A stretch of 20,822 nucleotides of DNA from a virus. The position numbers and the translations under genes are program-made. Numbering within the stretch: the first letter of the stretch is position 1; every line of letters begins with the position of its first letter. Of the stretch, positions 1-7,664 are shown in pieces. The notes under the pieces were generated by a model. That model had not been told where the DNA came from. It searched no databases and saw nothing but the letters and a program-made list of their open reading frames with translations. Location: IMG/VR virus record IMGVR_UViG_3300033148_006201, positions 1 through 20,822 of that record; one strand, given 5' to 3'.

Positions 1-2279
1 CACCGGTCTTCGGGGATCTGGAGAATGAGCGAATCGTGGACCTGTAGGAGAGGTTCGACTTCCGGCAGCTGATTGTCGAGATTCACGAGGCCCTGGAGAG
101 TTACGAGAGCTACGACCGACTGAGGAACCCACGAAAGGGCATGTTTTAGAAGATCTTTCGGCGGCTCGAAATAGTAGCGGACGAAGCCGAAAGGGTTCTT
201 TACATAGCGCCTTGTACGCAGTTCGTGCTGTACCCGTTCGTGCCACCGGCGGATGGATGGGTGGGCACCGAACCACCGATTGATGGTGTTCTCGGCCATG
301 TGGACCGTCATTGCGAACCGACGGGCCATTGTACGGGCCGTGATGCCGTAATTCATGGCATGGACGAGGTGCTTCGCCAGGAGGCGCGTGCAACCGATGA
401 GCTTCGCGTTCTCTGTGTGGATATCGATGCCTTCGCGGAGCATCTGTTTTAATTCCTGATCTCCGGCCTCCCAGACTACGACCTGGAGGTCCGCCCGGTC
501 GAGGTCCCATTCGGCAAGGATGTAGCCCGGATCGGGCTGGAAAAGGCGGCGGATCTGGCGGCGTAACTCGGCGGCCTGCGGGCTCTCTTCGCCCTTGAGC
601 TTATCGGCCCGTGGTATGTTCTGCAGGTTCCCCCCGCTTCCGAATACATTCGTGGAGGAAGAGAAACGGAAGGTCTCGGTCCCTGCCTGGTTAAAAGAGC
701 AGCGCATCCGGCCGTCCCAGTCGAGAGGGCTTTCGACGAACGTCTTGAGAACAACGCTCATGGAACGGTATTCAAGGATTGCGTCGATAAGAGGCTTTAG
801 CACCGGTTGCTTGGCTGCGAGTTTTGAGAGGGCCGCTTCGTTAAGAGTGGGCCGATGAGTTTTAGGATTTACGACCGAATCGAGCCGCAGATCATCGTAG
901 AAGAAACGCATCATTTGCTTTGGGCTTTTAGGATTCAACGGATGCCCTGCAACGTAGTTGATGAATTCTTGGCGTTCTTTGACCAAGGATTCGATCGAGC
1001 GTTGGATCTCCTGCTTTCGGGTGCGGTCCTGGCGGATACCTCGAAGGATCATACGTATCGTAGGCTGATGGACTCGGTGGACGAATTCCACCTGGGAGGT
1101 CATGTTCCCGAAGGGCATCTTTGGGGTGATTTGCTCTAGCGTTTTGGCTACCTCGAAGGTATAGACACAGTCGAGGCAGTTATAGTGCCACAGTTGATCT
1201 TCATTCCGTGTATCGATCCAATCCTTGCCTTCGCCTTTCCACCAGCGGTAGTGCTCGCAGTAGATAGAGGCGAGAAAATGCAGGGCCTTCGGCAGGCCAG
1301 GCCACAACGCATGATGGGCGAGCATGGTGTCGAGCCAAAGTTTCGTAGGTGTGCCCCACCAACGGGCGATGTACTGGGTATCGTAGGCCCAGTTCTGGCC
1401 GATAAGTCGGGCGTTAGGATGGTTGAGAATTTCACGGAGGAGTTCGACGATGGTGAGCTCTTCTTCAAAGGACCAGTACCCTTCGCGCCGTTCGAGACAT
1501 AGAAAGGGGATGCAGATAGCGGATAGAGGATTTCGGGCAAGGCCAAGACAGGCAATGTGCCGGTGGCCCCGGGTTTCGATATCGGCTGAGAACTTTACAG
1601 GGCCGTGGTCGAGGTCCTTTCGAAGGGTAGTGAGATAGTCCATTGTATCTCGGAAGGTGGGGCGGATGCAGAAACGATAGGGCTTCTTGTAAATCACTGG
1701 CGTATCGGCCTCGCGGCGAACGCGGCGCAGATATTCAATGGATGAGAAACGCTTGTCGAATTGGCCGCGTAGGATAAAGGCTGGGTGAAGTATAGGAACC
1801 ACTTTGTACGGATCGCCATTCTCGGGCCGCTTGATCCGCGAGGGCATCTCGGAGCCCTGCCAATCTGAGATGCCCTGCTTACCGGTAAGAGCCCAAAGGG
1901 CCAGCTCGCCGACGGCCACGATTACGTTAGGGCTTGTTTCGTGGATCTCACGCTCTAGATCCTGGAGGTGTTCGAGGACCGTAGGCGAAACCCAGAGGCC
2001 CTCGTATAACGTAAAGCCTTTCGAGGTTCCGAGACCTTTTTTCTTAGTTGCGAAGTACGAAATGTCGCCCGTAGGTGGGCGAAAGCGAACGACGTTGGTA
2101 ATGCGGCACTCGGCCCGGAGGATACCTGCAGATTGGAGCTGGCGGTTTAGTTCGTGGCCCGAGGGGCCGATAAAGGGAACGCCCTCGTATTCTTCTTGGG
2201 GACCAGGGCTTTCCCCTACGATCATTATACGGGCCGGTTGAGGGCCGGTGCCTTTCACGTATGGGCGACTATCGGACAT
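1..2279 (-). CDS. Uracil-DNA glycosylase / family A DNA polymerase fusion (C-terminus cut off by window edge)
   Basis: My own reading of the minus strand gives 759 codons without a stop, running off the left edge; perhaps a few dozen C-terminal residues are missing. Residues 1-195 are a family 4/5-type uracil-DNA glycosylase: GESPGPQEEYEGVPFIGPSG at 22-41 and LHPAFILR at 164-171. Residues about 225-400 are a 3'-5' proofreading exonuclease with DIE (D233, E235), N296-D300 and Y366-D370. Residues about 400-759 are a Pol I palm and fingers: QNIP at 553-556, motif A D592, motif B R632, K636, Y644, motif C HDS at 748-750 (D749). It should be the replicative polymerase, with the N-terminal domain recognising or removing uracil. 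Oddities: the residues that bind the Fe-S cluster in family 4 glycosylases are absent (F66 where Cys is expected, none in residues 1-57), and motif B has His640 at the usual Phe/Tyr/Leu site. The ATG at 2277-2279 follows GGAGG by 10 bases and overlaps the preceding small gene by 11 bases. Similar fusions are known in SPO1-like phages. Confidence 0.93.
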   Translation of the reverse strand, partial: MSDSRPYVKGTGPQPARIMIVGESPGPQEEYEGVPFIGPSGHELNRQLQSAGILRAECRITNVVRFRPPTGDISYFATKKKGLGTSKGFTLYEGLWVSPTVLEHLQDLEREIHETSPNVIVAVGELALWALTGKQGISDWQGSEMPSRIKRPENGDPYKVVPILHPAFILRGQFDKRFSSIEYLRRVRREADTPVIYKKPYRFCIRPTFRDTMDYLTTLRKDLDHGPVKFSADIETRGHRHIACLGLARNPLSAICIPFLCLERREGYWSFEEELTIVELLREILNHPNARLIGQNWAYDTQYIARWWGTPTKLWLDTMLAHHALWPGLPKALHFLASIYCEHYRWWKGEGKDWIDTRNEDQLWHYNCLDCVYTFEVAKTLEQITPKMPFGNMTSQVEFVHRVHQPTIRMILRGIRQDRTRKQEIQRSIESLVKERQEFINYVAGHPLNPKSPKQMMRFFYDDLRLDSVVNPKTHRPTLNEAALSKLAAKQPVLKPLIDAILEYRSMSVVLKTFVESPLDWDGRMRCSFNQAGTETFRFSSSTNVFGSGGNLQNIPRADKLKGEESPQAAELRRQIRRLFQPDPGYILAEWDLDRADLQVVVWEAGDQELKQMLREGIDIHTENAKLIGCTRLLAKHLVHAMNYGITARTMARRFAMTVHMAENTINRWFGAHPSIRRWHERVQHELRTRRYVKNPFGFVRYYFEPPKDLLKHALSWVPQSVVALVTLQGLVNLDNQLPEVEPLLQVHDSLILQIPEDR

Positions 2280-2433
2280 TGGGCTTTAGCCTCCCGAGCG
2301 GAATGCGGCCGATCCAGTGCAAGGGGCGCTGGCGCCACCAAAAGCCGATGAAAAGGCAGCGGCGTTTTCCCCTCGATGAAATGCGATAGCCGCGGTTCGC
2401 TGAGATCCAAAGCTTTCCTAGGGTAATGAGCAT
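2269..2433 (-). CDS. Small very basic protein, unknown function (54 aa)
   Basis: A 54-codon frame starts with ATG at 2431-2433, only 2 bases after the methyltransferase stop, behind a strong AAGGAGG site 9 to 10 bases upstream. It ends in TAG at 2269-2271, overlapping the start of the polymerase fusion by 11 bases. The product is rich in Arg, Lys and Trp (about 14 Arg/Lys) with no acidic residues that I could find, so it may bind nucleic acid or simply couple translation to the polymerase. No family recognised. The strong ribosome site and snug spacing argue that it is translated. Confidence 0.6.
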   Translation of the reverse strand: MLITLGKLWISANRGYRISSRGKRRCLFIGFWWRQRPLHWIGRIPLGRLKPNVR

Positions 2434-2435
2434 TT

Positions 2436-3719
2436 TCAATCTTCCTCCTTTTCGAGATTTTCGATTCGCATCTTCGAGAGGCCTACCATAGAAGGATCGT
2501 TATCGAAGCCGATGGCACGGAGGCCCTGTCGGTAAGCTGCGGCGAAGATGGTGCCGGTACCGCAGAATGGGTCGAGGACTAGTTCATCGAGAAGGGCGCT
2601 TCGTTGGAGAAGGTCCTCGAAGAGTTCGACCGGCTTCTGCGCGGGCATTTCTTTGTTCTTTACTGTAGGATAAACGAGAACATCTCCGCGAAGCTCCCTC
2701 GTAGGTTTCATACCACGGTTGGCGAAAAGGATGCATTCGTAGTTCCTTCGAGGCCCGTGGTTTGGCATTGGGATGTGGCCTTGGTCCTTAACCCAAATGA
2801 GAGGCACGGGCCAGGGGAACCAGTCGTTTTCTTTGAAAAGTTTAGAGAGGAACCCGAAATGCCTGATGTCGCAGAAAAGGTAGGCGTGGGCTTTGGGTTT
2901 TGAGACCCGAGATAAAAGGGGGATGATACGGGCTAGGAGGTCTCTAACTTTCGCAGGGGCATCGGAGTATGGATGGGGGTTAGCTAGCCGCGCGTCGATC
3001 TGGCCTGCATGGATGCCATAGGGCGGATCGGTAAGGATAATGTCAACGGAGGCGGCCGGCAGCTTTCGCAGGCCCTCTACGGCATCGATTTCTTGGACTG
3101 CGAATTTTGAACTCTTCTCCTTCGGCACGAGATCATGGTACGCCGTCCGGAGCTGGCCTTCGAGCTTTCGTTTCAGGACCTTGAGGGCTTCTTTCTCGGT
3201 CTTGGCCTTCTGGATCTCTGGATCATCCAGGTGTTCGGCGAGAATGAGCCGCCGCTTTACGCCCTGGGTAACGTTGATCTCGGAGCCCTCCGGCGTAATC
3301 TCACGTGCCGTATCGGCGAGGGTATGGGATGGATCTTGCGCCGTACGAAGGGCATGGAGTTCCGAAATTGCCTGTACGCGCTCTTTCCACGAGAGATCGA
3401 GGCGGCGGATGTTCTCTTCCAATTCAATCTCACGGGCGCGCAGTTCTTCGAGGTCAGTAAGGAGAAGGTACGGCACCTCGTCCGGCTGGATGGTCTCTGG
3501 GCCGCAACGGTAGGGCTCGGACAGGGTTTGGATCGCCCGGAGCCGTCGCTCCCCGGCGACAAGTTCGAGCCCGCCGTTCGGGAGTTCTCGAAGCACTGGC
3601 GGATGTAGAAGCCCGTAGTCCGAGATGGATTCGGCGAGCTCTTGGATTTTTGATTCTTCAAAGGTCTTCCGGTGACGTTTCTCCGGGATCTGTATTTCTT
3701 TGATCTTCGCTAATTTCAT
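2436..3719 (-). CDS. ParB/Srx-like domain fused to DNA methyltransferase (N6-adenine or N4-cytosine type)
   Basis: A 427-aa protein. Residues 1 to about 125 match the ParB N-terminal fold: the opening KIKEIQIPEKRHRK, then LHPPVL at 38-43 and GERRLRAI at 56-63. A helical linker follows (about 125-205). Residues 205-427 are an amino-methyltransferase with DPPYG at 231-235 (catalytic motif IV) before the SAM-binding DPFCGTGT at 383-390, the order of the beta class. It most likely methylates phage DNA at a specific sequence, protecting it from host or phage-encoded nucleases. ParB-methyltransferase fusions are a known phage protein type. Start ATG has only a weak GGGGTG site and lies inside the 3' end of the preceding gene (62-base overlap), but homology-like sequence begins right at the Met. 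Whether it makes 6mA or 4mC cannot be told here. Confidence 0.9.
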   Translation of the reverse strand: MKLAKIKEIQIPEKRHRKTFEESKIQELAESISDYGLLHPPVLRELPNGGLELVAGERRLRAIQTLSEPYRCGPETIQPDEVPYLLLTDLEELRAREIELEENIRRLDLSWKERVQAISELHALRTAQDPSHTLADTAREITPEGSEINVTQGVKRRLILAEHLDDPEIQKAKTEKEALKVLKRKLEGQLRTAYHDLVPKEKSSKFAVQEIDAVEGLRKLPAASVDIILTDPPYGIHAGQIDARLANPHPYSDAPAKVRDLLARIIPLLSRVSKPKAHAYLFCDIRHFGFLSKLFKENDWFPWPVPLIWVKDQGHIPMPNHGPRRNYECILFANRGMKPTRELRGDVLVYPTVKNKEMPAQKPVELFEDLLQRSALLDELVLDPFCGTGTIFAAAYRQGLRAIGFDNDPSMVGLSKMRIENLEKEED

Positions 3720-4017
3720 CTAGGGCACCCCATCTTAAGCAGAATCTATGTTTACAGTAGGGACATTCGATGTCCGCTGGAAAGAGACCATCGTAGGTAA
3801 AGTCCTTTCCGCAAATTGCACATCGTAGTTCGAAGAATGAACGTTCAATCATACGGTCCTCTTTTGGGAGCTGGGAAAGCAGGAGGGCCTCCTCCATGAG
3901 CCAATCGGCAAGGCCCCGTTGGAAGCCCTCCACGTCGCCGTGGTGGGGAGTTCGCAGGATGTGGCGAATCTCCCTACGACAGCGAGCGATGTTAGAGAGC
4001 AGCCACCGCCTGGACAT
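3658..4017 (-). CDS. Small zinc-ribbon-like protein, unknown function (119 aa)
   Basis: Sequence shows two CxxC pairs, C66/C69 and C85/C88, spaced as in a zinc ribbon, preceded by a helical region (residues 30-55). The family is not recognised. The start is uncertain. ATG at 4015-4017 gives 119 aa and overlaps the SSB-like gene by 26 bases but has no good ribosome site. An internal ATG (MIERSF, start 3852) follows AGAGGA and would give 64 aa carrying just the zinc ribbon. The frame is also open further upstream, inside the SSB-like gene, which I treat as fortuitous. The 3' end overlaps the ParB-methyltransferase gene by 62 bases in another frame. Its place between an SSB-like gene and a methyltransferase suggests a role in DNA metabolism, which is inference only. 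Confidence 0.6.
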   Translation of the reverse strand: MSRRWLLSNIARCRREIRHILRTPHHGDVEGFQRGLADWLMEEALLLSQLPKEDRMIERSFFELRCAICGKDFTYDGLFPADIECPYCKHRFCLRWGALDEISEDQRNTDPGETSPEDL

Positions 4018-4441
4018 CCGGATACGTCCGGGTGCCGTCGGAAGACTGGCGATGGACCACCTGGCAGCGAGCCATCGCGCCGCTGAGCATGGAGATGGTC
4101 CAGTCCTTCGTCTCCTTTTGCCCAACGGCCTCACGAACCCGGCCGAGCTGGACATTCGTGCCCTCGGAAGTATCGAGCTTGCCTTCGGGCGTCAGCTCCA
4201 GCCAAATGGTCTGGCGAGCAGTGGAGACCTTACGGTGGGTGATCTTGGCCACCTCCGGATCGTCGAACTCCCACGTGAGGTCCAGAACCCACTGCGGCCC
4301 GTTCTTGGTCTCGATGAGGCGGAAGTTATTCGACTGAATCTCGCGGATTCGGCCGATGTACTCGCCCTCGGGGATCACAACGTACTCCGTCGACAGTTGA
4401 CCATCAACGGCCGTATTGAGAAAAGTTGCAGGATCGAACAT
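3992..4441 (-). CDS. Probable single-stranded-DNA-binding-like phage protein (149 aa)
   Basis: The opening (MFDPATFLNT, then VVIPEGEYIGRIREIQ at about 21-36) and the beta-rich body with WVLDLTWEFDDPEV resemble the small phage proteins of DUF669/OB-fold SSB type that sit beside Sak4-like ATPases. It would coat single-stranded DNA during replication or recombination. ATG at 4439-4441 has an AAAGGAGA site about 10 bases upstream, inside the end of the preceding gene. It lacks an obvious acidic C-terminal tip of the bacterial SSB kind: the C-terminus is VQAVAAL. The assignment rests on sequence feel and neighbours rather than a hard motif, so the function is moderate confidence while the gene itself is firm. 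Confidence 0.75.
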   Translation of the reverse strand: MFDPATFLNTAVDGQLSTEYVVIPEGEYIGRIREIQSNNFRLIETKNGPQWVLDLTWEFDDPEVAKITHRKVSTARQTIWLELTPEGKLDTSEGTNVQLGRVREAVGQKETKDWTISMLSGAMARCQVVHRQSSDGTRTYPDVQAVAAL

Positions 4442-4447
4442 ACGTAT

Positions 4448-4675
4448 CTATCTCCTTTTGTCTAAGTTAGGGTTTCGTTCGAGGTGTTCGTAGTCGGTTG
4501 GTTGAGTGAAACGGAACCATTGGTGCTTTAGCTCGAACGTCTTTCCCGACAGGACGCGCTTCTCGATCTGAGAAAGCGCTTCCTTGGGGACTGGGAGGGA
4601 CCTTAGGCGGTCCCGAAACTGTTCATCGTTGTAGATGCGGCATTCGCCGGTGTGGCGGTTGACTTCGGTAATCAT
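4448..4675 (-). CDS. Small protein of unknown function (75 aa)
   Basis: A 75-aa frame beginning MITEVNRHTGEC and ending in a basic tail (NLDKRR). Its ATG overlaps the stop of the Sak4-like ATPase in an ATGA arrangement (4672-4675), and the next gene's ribosome site sits in its last codons, so it is embedded in the coupled recombination block. No domain recognised; mixed charged helices are likely in the middle (residues 18-45). A role alongside the ATPase or the SSB-like protein is possible from position alone. Confidence 0.7.
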   Translation of the reverse strand: MITEVNRHTGECRIYNDEQFRDRLRSLPVPKEALSQIEKRVLSGKTFELKHQWFRFTQPTDYEHLERNPNLDKRR

Positions 4676-5484
4676 TCACTCTTCTCGACTTTCCCGCCCC
4701 GGCTTTTCCACCGTTCGATGATCGGGCGAAAATCCTGTGGTTGGTCTTCGACCCAGCCGGTGTTGATGCCCTTAAGGCCGAAGTACCGCGTTTCCATAGT
4801 GGACCAGGTGAATTTGTTGCCCTGGCGCTTTGCGAGGATTACGTCTGAGAAGTTGACGGAGAAAGTTGTGCGCAGAGCCTTTCCGAGTTCAGGAGTCGAT
4901 GGGAGGTATGTGATCTGGCCCGTTAGCTCGTCCCTATCTCCGTCGATATGAGCAATAAGGACGAAGTGGCATTTGAGATCCAGGGCGAGCTTGTCTAGAA
5001 TCCGCGCCACATTGCCCTGGGCGTTCCAAAGCTCAGGCTGCGAGATATAGGTCCGGCCGCCCACGATAAGGTAACGGGCCATTTTCGAGAGGCCCGAAAG
5101 GTTATCGAGAACGAGAACACGGTCCGTGGACCAGGAGCCAACGTCGCCAAAGGACTTGCCGCAGCGTTCGCATTTATAGTCGTTACAGGCGTCGAGGACC
5201 TGTAGAAGCTGCGTATAGTTACGGCGCGAGCCGGTGTACTTTGCGAGGGCGTCGGTTGTGAGGGTATTGGACTTCGACGCCATGTCTCGCAGGTCGGTCC
5301 AGGGGACGGAGGCGGGCGGAATTTGAACGTAGTGAACACGAGGGTCATCCGTGGCCGATTGCATTCCGGGATCTCCGGTGAAGATGCCGAAGACCTCTAG
5401 GCCTGCATCGGCAAGCGTCTTGATCGAAGTTGTCTTTCCAGTACCTCCTTCGCCTTCAAGAAGGACTTTAATTCCAGGTATCAT
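4672..5484 (-). CDS. Sak4-like RecA-fold ATPase (putative recombinase or annealing partner)
   Basis: A 270-aa P-loop protein: Walker A GEGGTGKT at 11-18 and Walker B VLVLDN at 123-128, with a later IAHID at 178-182 acting like a sensor motif. This is the AAA_24/Sak4 group of phage RecA-like ATPases, which work with a phage SSB in single-strand annealing or homologous recombination. A small cysteine cluster, C100, C105 and C108 (CxxC plus one), lies just before Walker B and may bind a metal. ATG at 5482-5484 follows GAGGAG by 8 bases. It overlaps the nuclease gene upstream (ATGA at 5481-5484) and the 75-aa gene downstream in the same way. Neighbouring nuclease and SSB-like genes support a recombination/replication role. 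Confidence 0.88.
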   Translation of the reverse strand: MIPGIKVLLEGEGGTGKTTSIKTLADAGLEVFGIFTGDPGMQSATDDPRVHYVQIPPASVPWTDLRDMASKSNTLTTDALAKYTGSRRNYTQLLQVLDACNDYKCERCGKSFGDVGSWSTDRVLVLDNLSGLSKMARYLIVGGRTYISQPELWNAQGNVARILDKLALDLKCHFVLIAHIDGDRDELTGQITYLPSTPELGKALRTTFSVNFSDVILAKRQGNKFTWSTMETRYFGLKGINTGWVEDQPQDFRPIIERWKSRGGKVEKSE

Positions 5485-6398
5485 AGGTTATTCTCCTCTT
5501 CGCTAGTAGAAAGTCTTAATGGGTTCCAGTGCCATTCTTCGTAGTTGGTTGCGATCCACGGCTCGGGATCTCGCTTGAGGCAAAGGCTCCGGTAGCGGCA
5601 GCCGCCGTAGGAATTGCAGGCGTCGCCGAGAACCGGGAGCCAACGGTTGTTGGTCCAAGATTCTTTGATTTGTTTTAGAGTCTGATAGGTCGTTTCGAGC
5701 CATTGGTGGATCATCCAGTCTTGGATCGGGATAATAGCTTCGGCATGGCGGATTTCGGTCTTCGAGAGGGCAATGCCCCGGACGATCGCCCCAACGGCTG
5801 GCCAACCGAATTCCCGGGCGGCCCAGACGTAGGTGCGGAATTGGCTTCGAAGGGGCCATTGCTCGCTCCAGGTCCGGCCGAGCCGGCTCGTTGTCTTTTC
5901 GTCTACGACGTAGAGAGAATCGCGGAACTTGGCAATCATGTCGCAGCGGCCCGCGATTATGAGATCTTCGCCTGATTGGGGATGTTTGAGCTGGACCGGC
6001 ACGGCGAATGTGAACTCTATGGCATTCGTAGGGCCGATGGTCGTGGGCTTGAGATAGTCCGTGTCCATCGGATAGTGGTTAAGGTATGAGATAAGAGCCC
6101 GCCCGACCTGGAGGCGGTTCTTATGTTCCTTTTGCGGTGGCGGCTCGAAAGTGCCGTAGGCCCTCCATGCGGCCAAGAGGCCCTCTTCGAGGGCTCTGCT
6201 TGGCGAAAGGCCTTCCACGAAATGCGAACGCCGGGCGATTTCGAGGCCCTTTGCAAAGGCAATTCCGGCGTGAAGGTCCACGGCCGGGACCTTCGGCCGG
6301 ATGCCTCGGATATAGGCCCACATGAATTTCTTTGGGCAGGTCCGGTAGTCCGAGAGCATAGTATTGTCGAAGACCAAGGGGAAATCTCTAAAAGCCAT
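5481..6398 (-). CDS. PD-(D/E)XK exonuclease, RecB/Cas4-like, with probable Fe-S cluster
   Basis: A 305-aa protein with the full motif set of the Cas4/RecB-type nuclease family: H43 in DLHAGIAFAKGLE, D153 in AGRCDMI, DEK at 166-168 (VVDEKTT), and the QxxxY motif Q186/Y190. C21 in YRTCPKKF and the C-terminal trio C261, C267 and C273 are arranged as in the 4Fe-4S-stapled members of the family. It probably resects DNA ends for recombination or degrades host DNA. In phages such genes sit next to Sak4-like ATPases, as here. ATG at 6396-6398 is preceded by GAGGA. It overlaps the preceding 65-aa gene by 11 bases and the ATPase gene by 4. No CRISPR array or other cas gene is present, so it is not a CRISPR component. 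Confidence 0.9.
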   Translation of the reverse strand: MAFRDFPLVFDNTMLSDYRTCPKKFMWAYIRGIRPKVPAVDLHAGIAFAKGLEIARRSHFVEGLSPSRALEEGLLAAWRAYGTFEPPPQKEHKNRLQVGRALISYLNHYPMDTDYLKPTTIGPTNAIEFTFAVPVQLKHPQSGEDLIIAGRCDMIAKFRDSLYVVDEKTTSRLGRTWSEQWPLRSQFRTYVWAAREFGWPAVGAIVRGIALSKTEIRHAEAIIPIQDWMIHQWLETTYQTLKQIKESWTNNRWLPVLGDACNSYGGCRYRSLCLKRDPEPWIATNYEEWHWNPLRLSTSEEENNL

Positions 6399-6585
6399 TT
6401 AGAAGTTCCTCGATATTCGGCGGCTGCTTCGGGGCCTTTTTGGCCTTGCCCGAGTCGCCGGCCGAAATGCGATCTTCGCGCAGGAAGGCGATGGCCTTTC
6501 GCAGATCTTCCTTCGGTACTGTCTCACCTGCCGCCACTCGACGGGCGAGGGCGCTAACCCATTCAAGCGTTACCGTTTGTTCCAT
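6388..6585 (-). CDS. Small phage protein, unknown function (65 aa)
   Basis: I choose ATG at 6583-6585 (MEQTVTLEWVSALARRV) because AAAGGAGG lies a few bases upstream. The open frame continues to 6651 but the extra residues lie in the preceding gene and look non-coding. The product has a helical N-terminal half with VAAGETVPKEDLRKAIAFLRE and a Lys/Ala/Pro-rich linker, ending in IEELLNGF. The short helical type is common in phage early regions, but no function is known to me. It overlaps the RHH-like gene by 23 bases and the nuclease by 11 bases. Confidence 0.75.
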   Translation of the reverse strand: MEQTVTLEWVSALARRVAAGETVPKEDLRKAIAFLREDRISAGDSGKAKKAPKQPPNIEELLNGF

Positions 6586-6775
6586 CTTTCCTCCTTTCGT
6601 AGTCTGAAAGCCAGCGGCGCAAAAGGTGGGTGATGAGCTTGCTTCGTGCACCGTAGGCCGTGCCGCGGCGGAGCGGATCGAAGAGAAGTTCCTCGATCCG
6701 TTCCGCCAGGTCCTTTGGGATTAGAACGTTCCATCTGACGGCTGGAACTGTTCTTGGCGGTCTTCCTCTAGCCAT
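6563..6775 (-). CDS. Ribbon-helix-helix-like DNA-binding protein (70 aa)
   Basis: The 70-aa product has a basic N-terminus (MARGRPPRTV), a strand-like VRWNVLIPKDLAERIEELL, then a helix pair with ARSKLITHLLRRWL, the pattern of phage ribbon-helix-helix proteins. It could be a small transcriptional regulator or DNA-binding accessory. ATG at 6773-6775 has an AAAGGA site upstream, and the basic start is needed for the family look, so the 55-base overlap with the 3' end of the preceding gene appears real. No operator can be tied to it, though the repeats near 14100-14500 are candidates. Confidence 0.72.
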   Translation of the reverse strand: MARGRPPRTVPAVRWNVLIPKDLAERIEELLFDPLRRGTAYGARSKLITHLLRRWLSDYERRKDGTNGNA

Positions 6776-7359
6776 CGTTGTATTGTCCTTTCTACTATGT
6801 CCCAGCTACTAGCGTCGAGTATGTAGCACACAAGGTCCTCCGGTAGCAGTTGACCTCTGGAAAACCGCCGCCGGAGGATGGCCTCGGAGTAGTCGGGAAG
6901 GCCCTGGCATTCCAAGACGTGCTCCATCGCAAGGCGGAAGTTCGAGAAGTACAAACTCCGCCCGTTGGGGAGGAACACTCTATATGGATGCCTGTCGAGG
7001 TCTAAGGTCACCCCTTGGCGGTATCGGGTGGTGGTTCTTGTCTCGGTCTCTATGGGGACTTCTTCCTCGACCTGAACTTCTTCGTAGTGGTCTACTTTGC
7101 AAACGCCTTCTTTCCATACACGGATAAAGAAGGGGAAACCGGAGACCGGAACCTTGTACGAAACCCACTCTTCATAAGTTCCAAGCTCCGTCGGTGGCTC
7201 ATCGGCGACCTTTAGGAAAGCTTCCAGATCCTCTTTCTGGCGAACAGAGACGAGGTTGATGTCATCGAGCCATAGAGGTACCGGAAGCTCAGGATGCGCT
7301 TCGAGAGCGTTTGCCAAGCGGCGAAGCATCTCAGGGGCGTTTTCCCTATCGAATATCAT
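6721..7359 (-). CDS. Hypothetical phage protein (212 aa)
   Basis: A 212-aa acidic protein with no domain I recognise. It has an N-terminal helix (APEMLRRLANALEAHP) followed by a beta-rich middle, a highly acidic strand (EVQVEEEVPIETETRT, about residues 93-108), and a helical C-terminal part (SEAILRRRFSRGQLLPEDLVC). ATG at 7357-7359 overlaps the coiled-coil gene's stop (ATGA) and has GGAGAAAA upstream. Its 3' end overlaps the RHH-like gene by 55 bases. No signal peptide or membrane segment is visible, so it is cytoplasmic. Confidence 0.8.
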   Translation of the reverse strand: MIFDRENAPEMLRRLANALEAHPELPVPLWLDDINLVSVRQKEDLEAFLKVADEPPTELGTYEEWVSYKVPVSGFPFFIRVWKEGVCKVDHYEEVQVEEEVPIETETRTTTRYRQGVTLDLDRHPYRVFLPNGRSLYFSNFRLAMEHVLECQGLPDYSEAILRRRFSRGQLLPEDLVCYILDASSWDIVERTIQRWLEEDRQEQFQPSDGTF

Positions 7360-7664
7360 GATTTTTCTCCTTTCCTCAATTCTACCTGTGTAGTATCTAG
7401 ATAAGAAACCGCTGAGTCCAACGTGCGGGCCAAGGTTTGGAACTCATCGATGCGAGTTTCGAGGTCCTGGGAGAGACGTTCGAGTTCCACGGTGGCCTGT
7501 TCCAGGTCAGGGGACTCTAGGTCTTCTTCCAACCGGGCCAGGGTGGTAATGATAGTATCTAGATCCTCGACCGTCTGTTGGACACCGTCTGTTTGGTCGA
7601 TAAGGTCGTTGTAGATCTCGTTTAGTTCACTGATGCTCCTTTCAATATCCTCGGTTGCACTCAT
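7356..7664 (-). CDS. Coiled-coil protein, unknown function (102 aa)
   Basis: Nearly the whole 102-aa product is heptad-like and very acidic (for example VEDLDTIITTLARLEEDLES and ELERLSQDLETRIDEFQTL), with many Asp/Glu, Leu and Thr and no Cys or Trp. It is probably a long helical hairpin or oligomeric rod. Start ATG at 7662-7664 has AAAGGAGA upstream and overlaps the glycosyltransferase stop (ATGA); its stop overlaps the next gene likewise. Function unknown; acidic rods of this size could be DNA mimics or adaptor proteins, but nothing here proves that. Confidence 0.8.
   Translation of the reverse strand: MSATEDIERSISELNEIYNDLIDQTDGVQQTVEDLDTIITTLARLEEDLESPDLEQATVELERLSQDLETRIDEFQTLARTLDSAVSYLDTTQVELRKGEKS

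Noticed and set aside
3040-3608. Two 157-codon plus-strand frames inside the ParB-methyltransferase gene
   Set aside because: They are antisense to a clear ParB and methyltransferase coding frame and show no domain pattern.
4018-4155. N-terminal extension of the zinc-ribbon gene frame
   Set aside because: Lies wholly inside the SSB-like gene with Arg/Ser/Ala-rich composition typical of a shadow frame.
5481-6398. Cas4 of a CRISPR system
   Set aside because: The nuclease is Cas4/RecB-like, but no repeat-spacer array or other cas gene is present; the neighbours are phage recombination genes.
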